64,000 bases of DNA from Gp6-AA40 sp036407095 (GTDB lineage: Bacteria; Acidobacteriota; Vicinamibacteria; Vicinamibacterales; UBA2999), in contig DASWZV010000085.1 in the NCBI GenBank assembly GCA_036407095.1, positions 62,001-126,000 on the forward strand. The letters are read 5' to 3'. Shown piece after piece: positions 31,930-41,010 of the stretch (positions are counted from its first letter, which is position 1; each line of letters begins with the position of its first letter). A program made the position numbers and the translations under genes. The notes under the pieces were generated by a model, which saw only the letters and a list, made by a program, of their open reading frames with translations, ran no database searches and had not been told where the DNA came from.

Positions 31930-33674
31930 ATCTGGTTGCTGATGTCCGAACCTTGGGATGGCGGCGGTCCGCCGGCGACGCCGTTTTCGGCGTCGAGCGA
32001 ATTCTGATTCTCGGTCTGACTCCGCTGGCCGAACAGCTCATCGACGAGATCGAGCGTCGACCCGGGCGGCGCGTCATCGTCGGAGTGCTCGACGATCGGC
32101 GGCTGATCGGAGGCGGCCACGAAGAAGTGATGCGACTGCAGACGATCATCGAGAAGCTGTCGCCGCATCGTGTGGTGGTCGCGCTCAGCGAACGCCGCGG
32201 CCGGACGCCGTTCGGCACGCTGCTCGAGTCGTGCATCGCCCGCGGTGTGATCGTCGAAGACGTCGTCGAGTACTACGAGCGCATCACGGGGAAGCTCGCG
32301 TTCGAGTCGCTCGCGCCGATGGCGGTGATTCTCTCGGGCGGATTCCGCCCTCCGAAGTTGCATCAGGCATTCGCGCGTGTCAGCAGCCTCCTGGCGGCGA
32401 TCGTCGCGCTGATTCTCTGTGCGCCGGTCATCGGCCTCGTGGCGATCGCCATCATGCTCGACTCGAAAGGGCCGGTCTTCTTCCGACAGCGCCGCGTCGG
32501 CATCGGCGGCAGGCCATTCACGCTCGTCAAGTTCCGGACCATGGAGCATGGTGGAACCCGGCGCTCCGAGTGGGAAGGCGACAACCGGGATGCCGTGACC
32601 CGGGTGGGCAAGTTCCTGCGCGCGTTCCGTATCGACGAGCTTCCGCAATTCCTGAACATCATCCGCGGCGACATGAACCTGATTGGGCCGCGACCGCACC
32701 CGGTGTCCAACCTGGAGCTCCTCACGCTGGTTGCTCGCAATCTGAACGAACTGACCGGTGCCGCGATCAGCTGCTACATGCTTCGGGCGCTCGTGCGCCC
32801 CGGGCTGACGGGCTGGGCGCAAGTGCGGTATCGCTACGCCAACAACCTCGAGGAAGAATTGGAAAAACTGCGCTACGACCTCTACTACGTGAAACATCTC
32901 TCACCCTGGCTCGATCTCCGCATCGCCCTGGAGACGATCAAGGTGCTCCGCGGCCAGAAGACGACGACGTCCGACGGACCGCGGCTGCGACCGCTCGACA
33001 TCGCGCGCTGCGCGCTCCTCACGCTCCTGCCGGTGTCGTTCGCGTTGTTCGGACCGATCACGCCCGCCTCCGCGCAGCAACGACCCCAGCCGCGCGGTAC
33101 CCAGTCGCAGCCTGCGCCCGAGTCCAAGACGCCGCCGACATCGCAGACGCAGGCGGGGGTGCGCGGCGCCGCGGCCGATCCCGGCAACCGCGAATACCTG
33201 ATCGGCCCCGACGATGAACTCGAGATCTCCGTCTGGGAGAACCAGGCGCTCACCCGCACGGTTCCGGTTCGCCCCGACGGCAAGATCTCGCTGCCGCTGA
33301 TCAACGACGTCCAGGCGGCGGGACTCACGCCAATGCAGCTGCAGGGCTCACTCTCGAAAGCGCTCACCGCCTTCGTGCAGGCGCCGGAAGTCTCCGTGAT
33401 CGTGCGGACCGTGCACAGCTTCAAAGTGTCGGTCGTCGGTGAGGTCAGAGAGCCCGGGCGATTCGAGTTGAACGGCCGGCCGACGGTCCTCGATCTCATC
33501 GCGCTCGCCAAGGGCCTGACTGAATACGCGGACAAGAGACGGATCGTGGTGTTGCGACGGGAACACGGACAGACGCGTCAGATTCCCTTCGCGTACGACA
33601 AGCTCCTGTCGGACAACGGAGAAGGCATCGAGAACTTCTTCGTGATGCCCGACGACATCGTCCTGGTGCGCTAA
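31926..33674 (+). CDS. Fusion: polyprenyl-phosphate sugar transferase + Wza-like polysaccharide export domain
   Basis: 582 aa in one uninterrupted frame. Residues ~20-140: nucleotide-binding-like domain (ERILILGLTPLAEQLIDEIE, VIVEDVVEYYERITGKL). Residues ~150-350: initiating glycosyl-1-phosphate transferase (hydrophobic helix; KGPVFFRQRRVGIGGRPFTLVKFRTM; IDELPQFLNIIRGDMNLIGPRPHP; RPGLTGWAQVRYRYAN; YDLYYVKHLSPWLDLRIALETIKVL). Residues ~360-385 look like an internal signal peptide (IARCALLTLLPVSFALFGPITPASAQQ). The rest is a polysaccharide export/SLBB-type domain (YLIGPDDELEISVWENQALTRTVPVRPDGKISLPLI, VVGEVREPGRFEL). The four N-terminal helices of WbaP/WcaJ are missing, and the export part has no lipobox. 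Confidence 0.88.
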   Translation: MNLVADVRTLGWRRSAGDAVFGVERILILGLTPLAEQLIDEIERRPGRRVIVGVLDDRRLIGGGHEEVMRLQTIIEKLSPHRVVVALSERRGRTPFGTLLESCIARGVIVEDVVEYYERITGKLAFESLAPMAVILSGGFRPPKLHQAFARVSSLLAAIVALILCAPVIGLVAIAIMLDSKGPVFFRQRRVGIGGRPFTLVKFRTMEHGGTRRSEWEGDNRDAVTRVGKFLRAFRIDELPQFLNIIRGDMNLIGPRPHPVSNLELLTLVARNLNELTGAAISCYMLRALVRPGLTGWAQVRYRYANNLEEELEKLRYDLYYVKHLSPWLDLRIALETIKVLRGQKTTTSDGPRLRPLDIARCALLTLLPVSFALFGPITPASAQQRPQPRGTQSQPAPESKTPPTSQTQAGVRGAAADPGNREYLIGPDDELEISVWENQALTRTVPVRPDGKISLPLINDVQAAGLTPMQLQGSLSKALTAFVQAPEVSVIVRTVHSFKVSVVGEVREPGRFELNGRPTVLDLIALAKGLTEYADKRRIVVLRREHGQTRQIPFAYDKLLSDNGEGIENFFVMPDDIVLVR

Positions 33675-35254
33675 TGGATGAACACGATTACCCGAATGAA
33701 GACGACCCCCAGGGTCGACGCATCGATCCCGATCTGATTCGAGAGATCTGGCATCGCCGGCGATGGGTCGGCATCCTGATCTTCTTTGCCGTCCTCGCCT
33801 GCGCCGCCAGCGCGGCGCTCTCGCTGCCCAACCTGTATCGAGCCTCCACCAAAGTACTCGTCGATCGGCAGGAAGTCTCGGAAACGTTCGTGCGTCCGAC
33901 GGTCACCGGCGAGCTCGAGCCGAGAATCCAGACCATTCGTCAACAGGTCATGAGCCGCGAGCGCCTCGCGAACCTCATCACGACTCTCGATCTCTATCCC
34001 GACGATCGCAGGCAGCGGCCGATGGAGGCCGTCGTCGAGCGGTTGCGACGCGACGTCGATCTCAAGCTCGAGGGGCTCGAGACCAACGGCCGCAATGCGA
34101 CGGTCGCCTTCACCGTCAGCTACAACGGCCGCGATCCGGCGACGACCGCCAAGGTCGCCAATACGCTGGCCAGCTACTACGTCGAGGAGAACTCGAAGGG
34201 ACGACGACGCCAGGCTGCGCGCACGGCGGCGTTTCTCAACCGGCAGGTCGAATCGATCAACGCTGAACTCGAGCAGCACGACACGCGCACCGGCGATTTC
34301 ATCAAGCGGCACAACACCGATCTGCCGCAGCAGTTGAGCGCGAACGAGTCGGCGCTCAGCCGCTTGAGCTCGCGCCTGCAGATCAATGCCGAGCAGCAAC
34401 TCCGGCAGGCAGAGCGGCGCGAGCGGATCGAGAAGGAAATCGCCGACGCCACGACCGGAGTGGCCGCTGCCGACACGAGACTGGTCGAAACCGAACTCGC
34501 GAAGCTCAGACAGGAGCTCGCCGCGGCGAAGAACCGCTATAGCGATCGCTATCCGGAAGTCGCCCGGCTGACGAACGAAGTGGCGGTTCGCGAAGCGCAG
34601 CTCGCCGCACGGCGGACCTCCGCCGCCAAGAGCGCCATGCCGGCCAAACCGGCCGACAACTCCGCGTCGCTGAGCGACGTGGACGCGCAGATCAAAGCGC
34701 TTCAAGCGGAAGAGAAGGCACTCCGCACGGCGATTGGATCGTACGAATCGCGCGTCGCGAGCACGCCGTCGCGGGCCATGGAGATGGAACGGCTCACGCG
34801 TGGATACGACGCGACTCGCGATCGCTATCAGGTGCTGCTCAAGGCCTACGAAGATGCGCAGGTGGCGGCGTCACTCGAGCAAGGAGAAGGCGCCGAGGAA
34901 TTCCGCGTGCTGGATGCGGCGATTCCGCCCCGCGAGCCGATTGCGCCCAACCGGATGTGGCTCCTGTTGATCAGTCTGGCGGCCGCGGCGGTCGCCGGTG
35001 TGATCGGCATCGCCGTCGTGGAGAAGCTCGATTCCTCGTTCCACGCGCCCGACGAGTTGCGCACGTTCGTCAAGGCCCCGATCCTTGCCACGATCCCTCG
35101 AGTCTTCACCTCCGCGGCCACGCGGAGACGCCGGTACCGGCGCGCGCTTGCGGCCAGTGCGGCCATTCTCGTCCTCACCCTTCTCGCCGCGGGTTCGTGG
35201 TACATCGCCGCGGGCAACGAGATGATCACGCGCCTGACGACGCGAGGAGCCTGA
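33674..35254 (+). CDS. Wzz/GumC-type chain-length determinant (XrtA-EPS type)
   Basis: 526 aa, TAATG coupled. Transmembrane helix near the N-terminus (WVGILIFFAVLACAASAALSL), Wzz beta domain (YRASTKVLVDRQEVSETFVRPTV), a long coiled coil (~170-400, e.g. LSANESALSRLSSRLQINAEQQLRQAERRERIEKEI), then RAMEMERLTRGYDATRDRYQVLLKAYEDAQ, the Pro-rich P(P/R)EPIAPNR segment and a second membrane helix, plus a third hydrophobic helix near the C-terminus. It acts in the periplasm and sets polymer length with the BY-kinase encoded next. Confidence 0.9.
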   Translation: MDEHDYPNEDDPQGRRIDPDLIREIWHRRRWVGILIFFAVLACAASAALSLPNLYRASTKVLVDRQEVSETFVRPTVTGELEPRIQTIRQQVMSRERLANLITTLDLYPDDRRQRPMEAVVERLRRDVDLKLEGLETNGRNATVAFTVSYNGRDPATTAKVANTLASYYVEENSKGRRRQAARTAAFLNRQVESINAELEQHDTRTGDFIKRHNTDLPQQLSANESALSRLSSRLQINAEQQLRQAERRERIEKEIADATTGVAAADTRLVETELAKLRQELAAAKNRYSDRYPEVARLTNEVAVREAQLAARRTSAAKSAMPAKPADNSASLSDVDAQIKALQAEEKALRTAIGSYESRVASTPSRAMEMERLTRGYDATRDRYQVLLKAYEDAQVAASLEQGEGAEEFRVLDAAIPPREPIAPNRMWLLLISLAAAAVAGVIGIAVVEKLDSSFHAPDELRTFVKAPILATIPRVFTSAATRRRRYRRALAASAAILVLTLLAAGSWYIAAGNEMITRLTTRGA

Positions 35255-35258
35255 GGCC

Positions 35259-36041
35259 ATGGAAACACTGAAGCTGCAGATGCCAACGCCCCACGCGCAG
35301 ACACCTCCGGTTCACGCGCAAGCCACGACGCCGCAGGCCGCGGCGTCGTCGCAGCGGCACGATCGCCCGCGTCCGGCCGAGGAGCTCGTGAGCCTGCGGG
35401 CTCCTCACTCGCCGGAGGCCGAGCAGTACCGCGCGCTGCGCGAGACGATTGAACGGCAGCGCCGCGAGTCCGGACTGCGCGTGGTGGCGATTACGAGCGC
35501 CGGACCGGGCGAGGGGAAGACGGTGACGAGCCTGAACCTCGCGGGCGCACTGGCGCAGTCGGCCGGTGCCCGCGTGCTGCTGGTCGACGCCGATCTGCAC
35601 CGACCCGCGGTTGCGAGGTATCTCGGCCTCAACGACGAGCGAGGGGTCGGCCTCTCCGACATCATCACCGACGAGCGGTGCGGGCTGGCGCAGGCCGTTC
35701 GCCGTCTCGACGCGATCAACGTCTCCGTGCTCCTGCCGGGCCGCACACATCCGCGCCCGTACGAGCTGCTCGCCTCGGCGCGGCTCGAAGGCGTGCTGGT
35801 CGACATGCGTCACCAGTACGACTACGTGTTGCTGGATACACCGCCGGTGTTGCCCGTGGCCGACTGTCGTCTCCTCGGACGATGGGTCGACGGCTTCCTC
35901 GTGGTGGTGGCGGCTCACCAGACGACCAGAAAAATGCTCAGCGAAGCCATCCGCCTGCTCGACGGCGCCAAGGTGATGGGTGTGGTATTCAACGGCGACG
36001 ATCGCCCGCGCCGGTCCTACTACGGCTACTACGCGTCCTGA
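35259..36041 (+). CDS. BY-kinase (CpsD/CapB-type tyrosine autokinase)
   Basis: 260 aa, cytoplasmic. Walker A AGPGEGKTVTSLNLAGAL, Walker A' RVLLVDADLHRPAVARYL, Walker B YDYVLLDTPPVLPVADCRLLG. The start is Pro/Gln/Ala-rich, then SLRAPHSPEAEQYRALRETIERQ, the usual activation/oligomer motif. The C-terminus carries only a short tyrosine cluster (RRSYYGYYAS). It is paired with the Wzz protein directly upstream; the low-MW phosphatase at 43946 is the likely counter-enzyme. Confidence 0.9.
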   Translation: METLKLQMPTPHAQTPPVHAQATTPQAAASSQRHDRPRPAEELVSLRAPHSPEAEQYRALRETIERQRRESGLRVVAITSAGPGEGKTVTSLNLAGALAQSAGARVLLVDADLHRPAVARYLGLNDERGVGLSDIITDERCGLAQAVRRLDAINVSVLLPGRTHPRPYELLASARLEGVLVDMRHQYDYVLLDTPPVLPVADCRLLGRWVDGFLVVVAAHQTTRKMLSEAIRLLDGAKVMGVVFNGDDRPRRSYYGYYAS

Positions 36042-36085
36042 CGCACGCCTCGCGCATTCATTCCATTCACACTGAAGGACAACGT

Positions 36086-36178
36086 ATGACCGAACTCCGA
36101 GTTGTCGACGTGTGCCTGCTCGCCGTCTGTCGCTCGACGAGCGGCGGCGCCTCCGAGTCGTGTTCGCGGGTGCAGTAA
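36086..36178 (+). CDS. Possible 30-aa upstream peptide
   Basis: GAAGGA stands seven nucleotides before an ATG at 36086. The frame encodes MTELRVVDVCLLAVCRSTSG and ten more residues, and its TAA overlaps the ATG of the AMP-ligase (TAATG). This spacing suggests that the ligase is translated by coupling from this frame. No similarity is recognised; it may be a leader peptide or the remnant of a small gene such as an acyl-carrier protein (speculative). Confidence 0.4.
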   Translation: MTELRVVDVCLLAVCRSTSGGASESCSRVQ

Positions 36179-37767
36179 TGGTGCAACTGCTTCAGGACTG
36201 GGTCGCCGTACAGGCACACACGCGGCCGGAGGCCACCGCGGTCGTTTGTGGCGACGAGAAGGTCTCCTACGGGGAGTTGGATGCGCGATCGAATCAGCTC
36301 GCTCGTGTCCTGAGGGAAGCGGGTTGTCGGCAAGGCGAACCGATCGCGCTGCTGATGCCGAAATCGCTGATGGCCATCGTCGGCCTGCTGGGCATTCACA
36401 AAGCGGACGGCGTCTACGTGCCGCTGGATCCGTTGAGCCCGAGTGCCCGCCTGCGGAAGATGATCACGACATGCGGGATCACGCGAGTGCTGGCCGGCGG
36501 GTCGGTCGAGCCGGTGCTGAACGAACTGCAGCACGACCTGTCGGTCGGATGGCTCGAGCCCGACACGCCTTCCAGTCTGACCACGGAATTCGGTCTCGCG
36601 GATCTGTCGGTGTACGGGCCGGATGCGATTCAGTTTCGCAACCGTTCGTTCCATCCCGCGAACGTGCTGTTCACCTCCGCGTCGACCGGCGTGCCCAAGG
36701 GAGTCGTCCTCACCCACGCCAACGTGATTCACTGCGTCGAGTGGGCGGCGCGGTACTTTGGCCTGACCGTCGACGATCGGCTGTCCTGTCATGCGCCGCT
36801 TCACATCGATATGTCGCTGTTCGATATCTTTGCTGCGGCGGCGGTCGGCGCGGAACTGCATCTGGTTCCACCGATCGTCAGCGGCCTGCCGCGGACGCTG
36901 GCCGAGTTCATCCGCACGTCGGCGATCACGCATTGGTCATCGATCCCCTCGGTACTGTCGTACCTCGCGCAATTCGATCTCGTGAAGTGGGGCAGTCTTC
37001 CGGCGCTCAAGCGCGTGCAGTGGTCCGGCGACGTGCTGCCGAATTCCACGCTGATGCATTGGATGCGGCGGCTGCCGCACGTCCGGTTCACGAGTCTGTA
37101 TGGCACGACCGAGACGACCTTCATCAGCAGCGTCTACACCGTGCCCGAATGCCCGACGACTGCAGACCAACGCCTCCCGATTGGGACACCCTGCACCGGG
37201 AAAGAGTTCCTCATCCTGAGTCCCTCGTCGCTCGAACAGGTCGCCCCAGGAGAGATCGGCGACTTGTACATCGGTGGCGCCGGTGTCTCGCGAGGCTATT
37301 GGGGCGACGTCGCCCAGACCAATGCGGCGTTCGTGCGCCATCCCCAGCGGCTGCACGAACGTCTCTATCGGACTGGTGACCTTGCGCGCGTCGATGCCAG
37401 AGGGTTGATCCATCTCGAAGGGCGCCGGGATCAGCAGATCAAGACCCGGGGCTATCGCGTCGAGATCGGCGAGATCGAGTCGGCGCTGAGCACGATCGGC
37501 TCGCTGAAGCACTCCGCGATCGTCGCCCTCGATCGCGGCGGATTCGATGGCGCGCAGATCTGCTGTGCCTATGTCCCGACTGAAGAGTGCACGCCCGTCA
37601 TGCTGCGCCGCGAGCTCAGCCGGCTGGTCCCCAGCTACATGCTGCCCGTGCACTGGATGGCGTCGGAGGCGTTGCCGATCAACGGCAGTGGAAACGTCGA
37701 TCGCTCGCGGTTGAAGGGCCTGTTCGAAGAGCGGCTGAGTAGGCAGGAAAGACGCCCGGTCGCATGA
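36178..37767 (+). CDS. AMP-forming acyl/amino-acid ligase (EPS-associated)
   Basis: 529 aa of the ANL superfamily. LLQDWVAVQAHTRPEATAVVCGDEKVSYGELDARSNQLAR opens the domain. Core motifs: NVLFTSASTGVPKGVVLTHAN (A3), LYGTTETT (A5), RLYRTGDLARVDARGLIHLEGRRDQQIKTRGYRVEIGEIESAL (A7-A8), and the A10 Lys region LPINGSGNVDR. The A10 Lys appears replaced (GSGNVD rather than GKVD), which may weaken adenylation. XrtA-associated EPS loci commonly carry such a ligase. The substrate is probably an amino acid or acyl group for decorating the sugar (inference). Confidence 0.88.
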   Translation: MVQLLQDWVAVQAHTRPEATAVVCGDEKVSYGELDARSNQLARVLREAGCRQGEPIALLMPKSLMAIVGLLGIHKADGVYVPLDPLSPSARLRKMITTCGITRVLAGGSVEPVLNELQHDLSVGWLEPDTPSSLTTEFGLADLSVYGPDAIQFRNRSFHPANVLFTSASTGVPKGVVLTHANVIHCVEWAARYFGLTVDDRLSCHAPLHIDMSLFDIFAAAAVGAELHLVPPIVSGLPRTLAEFIRTSAITHWSSIPSVLSYLAQFDLVKWGSLPALKRVQWSGDVLPNSTLMHWMRRLPHVRFTSLYGTTETTFISSVYTVPECPTTADQRLPIGTPCTGKEFLILSPSSLEQVAPGEIGDLYIGGAGVSRGYWGDVAQTNAAFVRHPQRLHERLYRTGDLARVDARGLIHLEGRRDQQIKTRGYRVEIGEIESALSTIGSLKHSAIVALDRGGFDGAQICCAYVPTEECTPVMLRRELSRLVPSYMLPVHWMASEALPINGSGNVDRSRLKGLFEERLSRQERRPVA

Positions 37768-39059
37768 GGATCGGCCGGACGATTCCTCCTGCCGCGGCGC
37801 CGATCGACCTGATCGATCTGTGGTACGGCGCCTGCGGTTTCGTGGCGCCGGCGCGGGCGCTCGCGAGGTTCGAAGACGAGCTCAGACACGTCTTTCGTTC
37901 GCGCCACGTCTTCACCGTCTCGTCGGGCGCCGCTGCGCTCACGGTCACGTTGAAAGCGCTTGCCTCGATGTCGGATCGCACCGAGGTGATTCTTCCGGCA
38001 TACACCTGTTTCACGGTGCCGGCCGCGGTTGTGCAGTCGGGGCTCGAGCCGGTGCTGTGCGACATCGATGCGACGACGTTCGACTTCGATGCCCGCCAGC
38101 TCGAACAGCTCGTGAGCCGCAGGACGCTGTGTGTGATTGCGCATCACCTGTTCGGCATGCCGACCAACATCGCGCGGGTTCGGGCGATCTGCGAGACGCA
38201 CGGCGGTGTCGTCGTGGAGGATGCCGCGCAGGCGATGGGTGTCGACGTGGAGGGGCGGGCGCTCGGAACGCTTGGCGACGTCGGCGTCTTCAGCCTCGGT
38301 CGCGGCAAGCAGGTGACGTGCGGCGAGGGTGGTGTCATCCTCACCGACAGCGCCCGGCTGGCGAGCGCGATCGAACGCCAGCACCGTGGCATCTCCGCGC
38401 CGCGCCTGATCCACACCGCGATCGCCTTCGCCAAGGTCGCGTTGATGTGTCTCTGTATTCGGCCCTGGCTGTACTGGATACCGGCGAGCCTGCCGTTTCT
38501 CCGTCTCGGGGAAACGATCTTTCCCACACACATCGTCCTGAGGCGTTTGTCGGGGATGCACGCGGGACTGATGCGGCGCATGCAGGTGCGGATGCAGCGT
38601 GCACGAGGTGTTCGCATGAACACGGCGTCCGACTTCAGGCGCAGGCTGCGGTTGGGGGCGAGTGATGGGCGCGACTATCCGTACCTGCGGTGGCCGGTCT
38701 ATGCCGCGACCCTCGAACAGAAGAACCGCCTGACTGACGACGCCCGGCGACACGGGCTCGGTCTGGGTCGAGGGTATCCAACGGCGGTGAACGAAATCCC
38801 GGACATTCGTGCACGATTCGCCGGGCAGCAGTTCCCGCACGCTGCGCGCGTCGCCGATCACCTGTTGACGATCCCGACGCACCACTGGCTGGTCGACAGG
38901 GACAAGGAGGCGATTGTGAATCACCTCAGCGGCCTCGTGCGCACATCGTGTCCCCCTCGAGCGGTCAGCCGCATGGACGCTGGTAAACGGGAGCGGGAGT
39001 CATTGTCGCGAAGCACACTGACCATGACTCGCGGCCCCTTCGAAAGAGAGGGAGCATGA
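37764..39059 (+). CDS. DegT/DnrJ/EryC1/StrS-type aminotransferase
   Basis: 431 aa, ATGA overlap with the ligase. PLP-fold motifs: HVFTVSSGAAALTVTLKAL, TEVILPAYTCFTVPAAV, VVVEDAAQAMG (Asp that binds the pyridine N), and SLGRGKQVTCGEGGVIL with the Schiff-base Lys. A hydrophobic stretch around residue 225 (FAKVALMCLCIRPWLYWIPASLPFL) is unusual for a soluble sugar aminotransferase and suggests membrane association. The predicted role is to make an amino sugar for the EPS. Confidence 0.85.
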   Translation: MRIGRTIPPAAAPIDLIDLWYGACGFVAPARALARFEDELRHVFRSRHVFTVSSGAAALTVTLKALASMSDRTEVILPAYTCFTVPAAVVQSGLEPVLCDIDATTFDFDARQLEQLVSRRTLCVIAHHLFGMPTNIARVRAICETHGGVVVEDAAQAMGVDVEGRALGTLGDVGVFSLGRGKQVTCGEGGVILTDSARLASAIERQHRGISAPRLIHTAIAFAKVALMCLCIRPWLYWIPASLPFLRLGETIFPTHIVLRRLSGMHAGLMRRMQVRMQRARGVRMNTASDFRRRLRLGASDGRDYPYLRWPVYAATLEQKNRLTDDARRHGLGLGRGYPTAVNEIPDIRARFAGQQFPHAARVADHLLTIPTHHWLVDRDKEAIVNHLSGLVRTSCPPRAVSRMDAGKRERESLSRSTLTMTRGPFEREGA

Positions 39060-39979
39060 TCGCCAACGCACTGAGCGTCGACGTCGAGGAGTACTACCAC
39101 GCGGCCATTTTCCGGCGGGGGACCAAGTCCATCCCGCTCTCGAGCTTCGAGAGCCGCGTAGAGCAGAACGTCGATCGGTTGCTCGGTCTGTTGAAGGACC
39201 ACCACGCGAAAGCGACGTTTTTCGTGCTCGGCGAAATCGCCGAGAGGCATCCCGCCGCCGTTCGGCGGATTGCCGAGGAAGGACACGAGATCGGCTGTCA
39301 CAGCGACCAGCACCTCGATGTGTATCGGCAGACCCCGGAGGAGTTTCGGGCCGATGTGCGACAGGCGAAGAAGCGGATCGAAGACGTGATCGGTGAGCCG
39401 GTCGTCGGATACCGGGCGCCGAATTTCTCGATCCGGCGGGCGCAGACCTGGGCGTTTCAGACCCTGCTCGAGGAAGGGTTTCAGTACGACTCGAGCGTCT
39501 ACCCGATCGCCCACGATCGATACGGCGAACGGAACGCACCGCGGTTTCCATACGAGATCTGGCGCAACGGGTCGGCGTATCTGATCGAATTCCCGATCGG
39601 CACCGCCCGCGTGCTGGGATGGAACCTGCCGATTGGCGGAGGCGGCTACTTCCGACTGGCGCCATACGTGCTCACGCGAGTCGGGTTCAACCGCGTCAAC
39701 ACGTCCGAACGGCGCCCGGTGATGTTCTACCTGCATCCGTGGGAGCTCGATGCCGAGCAGCCCCATCCGCCAATGCCGTGGCGCGACTCGTTCCGGCACT
39801 ATGTCGGCGTCCGCAAGCAGGTCGCGAAGCTGTCGAATCTGCTCGCGCGCTTTCATTTCAGCAGCGCTCGTCACGTCCTCGACCAGTACGCGCTGCCACT
39901 TCCGACGACGACGGCCGCATCGGCGCCTGTGCCCGCGGTTGCGCCGATGAACCTCACCAATCCCGGAGCCGAAGCGTGA
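39056..39979 (+). CDS. Polysaccharide deacetylase, XrtA-associated type (DUF3473)
   Basis: 307 aa. NodB fold: ALSVDVEEYYHAAIF (catalytic and metal Asp), KATFFVLGEIAERHP, EIGCHSDQHLDVYRQTPEEF (metal His pair), VVGYRAPNFSIRRA. The C-terminal DUF3473-type half has GWNLPIGGGGYFRLAPY, VMFYLHPWELDAEQP and HYVGVRKQVAKLSNLLARFHFSS. This two-part organisation is that of the XrtA/PEP-CTERM-associated deacetylase. No signal peptide is visible, so it acts in the cytoplasm or on lipid-linked sugar. ATGA overlap upstream, TGATG downstream. Confidence 0.9.
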   Translation: MIANALSVDVEEYYHAAIFRRGTKSIPLSSFESRVEQNVDRLLGLLKDHHAKATFFVLGEIAERHPAAVRRIAEEGHEIGCHSDQHLDVYRQTPEEFRADVRQAKKRIEDVIGEPVVGYRAPNFSIRRAQTWAFQTLLEEGFQYDSSVYPIAHDRYGERNAPRFPYEIWRNGSAYLIEFPIGTARVLGWNLPIGGGGYFRLAPYVLTRVGFNRVNTSERRPVMFYLHPWELDAEQPHPPMPWRDSFRHYVGVRKQVAKLSNLLARFHFSSARHVLDQYALPLPTTTAASAPVPAVAPMNLTNPGAEA

Positions 39980-41010
39980 TGTCGGCTGCCCCCAGTGTTC
40001 AGGTTCTGCACCTGGCTCCTCAAACGCTTGACGGATGGCTGTCGCCATCGGATCCGCATCTTGCACATGCGCCTCAATGGGCAACCGTCATCCGTCAGGC
40101 GTACGGTCATGATCCGCTGTATCTCGGTGCCGAAGATGTGAGCGGGCGCCGCGCCTTCCTGCCAGCGTTCATCGTGCGCCGGCCGCTCGTCGGTCCGGTG
40201 ATCACATCGATGCCGTTTCTCGACGGCGGCGGTCCGTCGATCGGCGCCTCCGATCTGGATGAGCCGCTGGTCGCCCGTCTGGTCGAGGAAGCACGTGGCA
40301 TCGGCGCCCGCTTCGTCGAGTTGCGCTGCGCGCGGAAGCTCGCGATCGCCGGCGAGCCATTGGAGCACAAGGTGAATCTCGTGCTGCCGCTCGCATTCGA
40401 TACCAATCCCGTCTGGCGGGGTCTTGACCAGGGTCGCCGGTATCAAATCCGGAAGGCTGAGCGATCGGGACTCTCGGTCGAATCGGGCGGCGCCGCGCAC
40501 ATCGACGCGTTCTATTCGGTGTTCGCCTCACGGATGCGCGAGCTCGGCTCGCCGGTGCACGCCAGAGACTTCTTCACCTCGGTCGTGAACGGGTTCGCCG
40601 ATCGCGCGCGGGTCGTGATCGTGCGAAAGGGATCGACTCCGATCGGCGGCTTGATCGCGCTGGCCGCGGGGGACGCGTTGACCGTGCCCTGGTCCTCGTG
40701 CCTCACGGAGTACCGCTCCGACTGCCCGAACATGCTCATGTATTGGGAGACGATCCGCGCCGGCTGCCGCGACGGATTCCGCCGGTTCGACTTCGGGCGG
40801 TCGACGCGCGGCTCCGGAACCTATCAGTTCAAAGTGCAATGGGGCGCGGAGGAGAAGCCGCTCTTCTGGTACACGATTCCCGTTGCCGATTCGGCCCGTG
40901 CCGGGAGGTCAGAACCCGGCAAGGACACATTCGTTCGGGTGTGGCGCCGTCTTCCCCTGGGTCTGACACGTCGTCTGGGTCCGCGTGTCCGCAAGTACCT
41001 CATCCAGTAA
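39979..41010 (+). CDS. FemAB-family GNAT protein (XrtA-associated)
   Basis: 343 aa from the ATG at 39979. FemAB-like duplicated GNAT: WATVIRQAYGHDPLYLGAEDVSGRRAFLPAFIVRRPLVGPVITSMPFLDGGGPSIG, VNLVLPL, GRRYQIRKAERSGLSVESGG, VFASRMRELGSPVHARDFF, VIVRKGSTPIGGLIAL, PNMLMYWETIRAGCRDGFRRFDFGRSTRGSGTYQFKVQWGA. The last block is the hallmark of the PEP-CTERM/XrtA-associated FemAB group. It probably adds an amino acid or acyl group to the polysaccharide precursor, perhaps supplied by the AMP-ligase (inference). Confidence 0.85.
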   Translation: MSAAPSVQVLHLAPQTLDGWLSPSDPHLAHAPQWATVIRQAYGHDPLYLGAEDVSGRRAFLPAFIVRRPLVGPVITSMPFLDGGGPSIGASDLDEPLVARLVEEARGIGARFVELRCARKLAIAGEPLEHKVNLVLPLAFDTNPVWRGLDQGRRYQIRKAERSGLSVESGGAAHIDAFYSVFASRMRELGSPVHARDFFTSVVNGFADRARVVIVRKGSTPIGGLIALAAGDALTVPWSSCLTEYRSDCPNMLMYWETIRAGCRDGFRRFDFGRSTRGSGTYQFKVQWGAEEKPLFWYTIPVADSARAGRSEPGKDTFVRVWRRLPLGLTRRLGPRVRKYLIQ

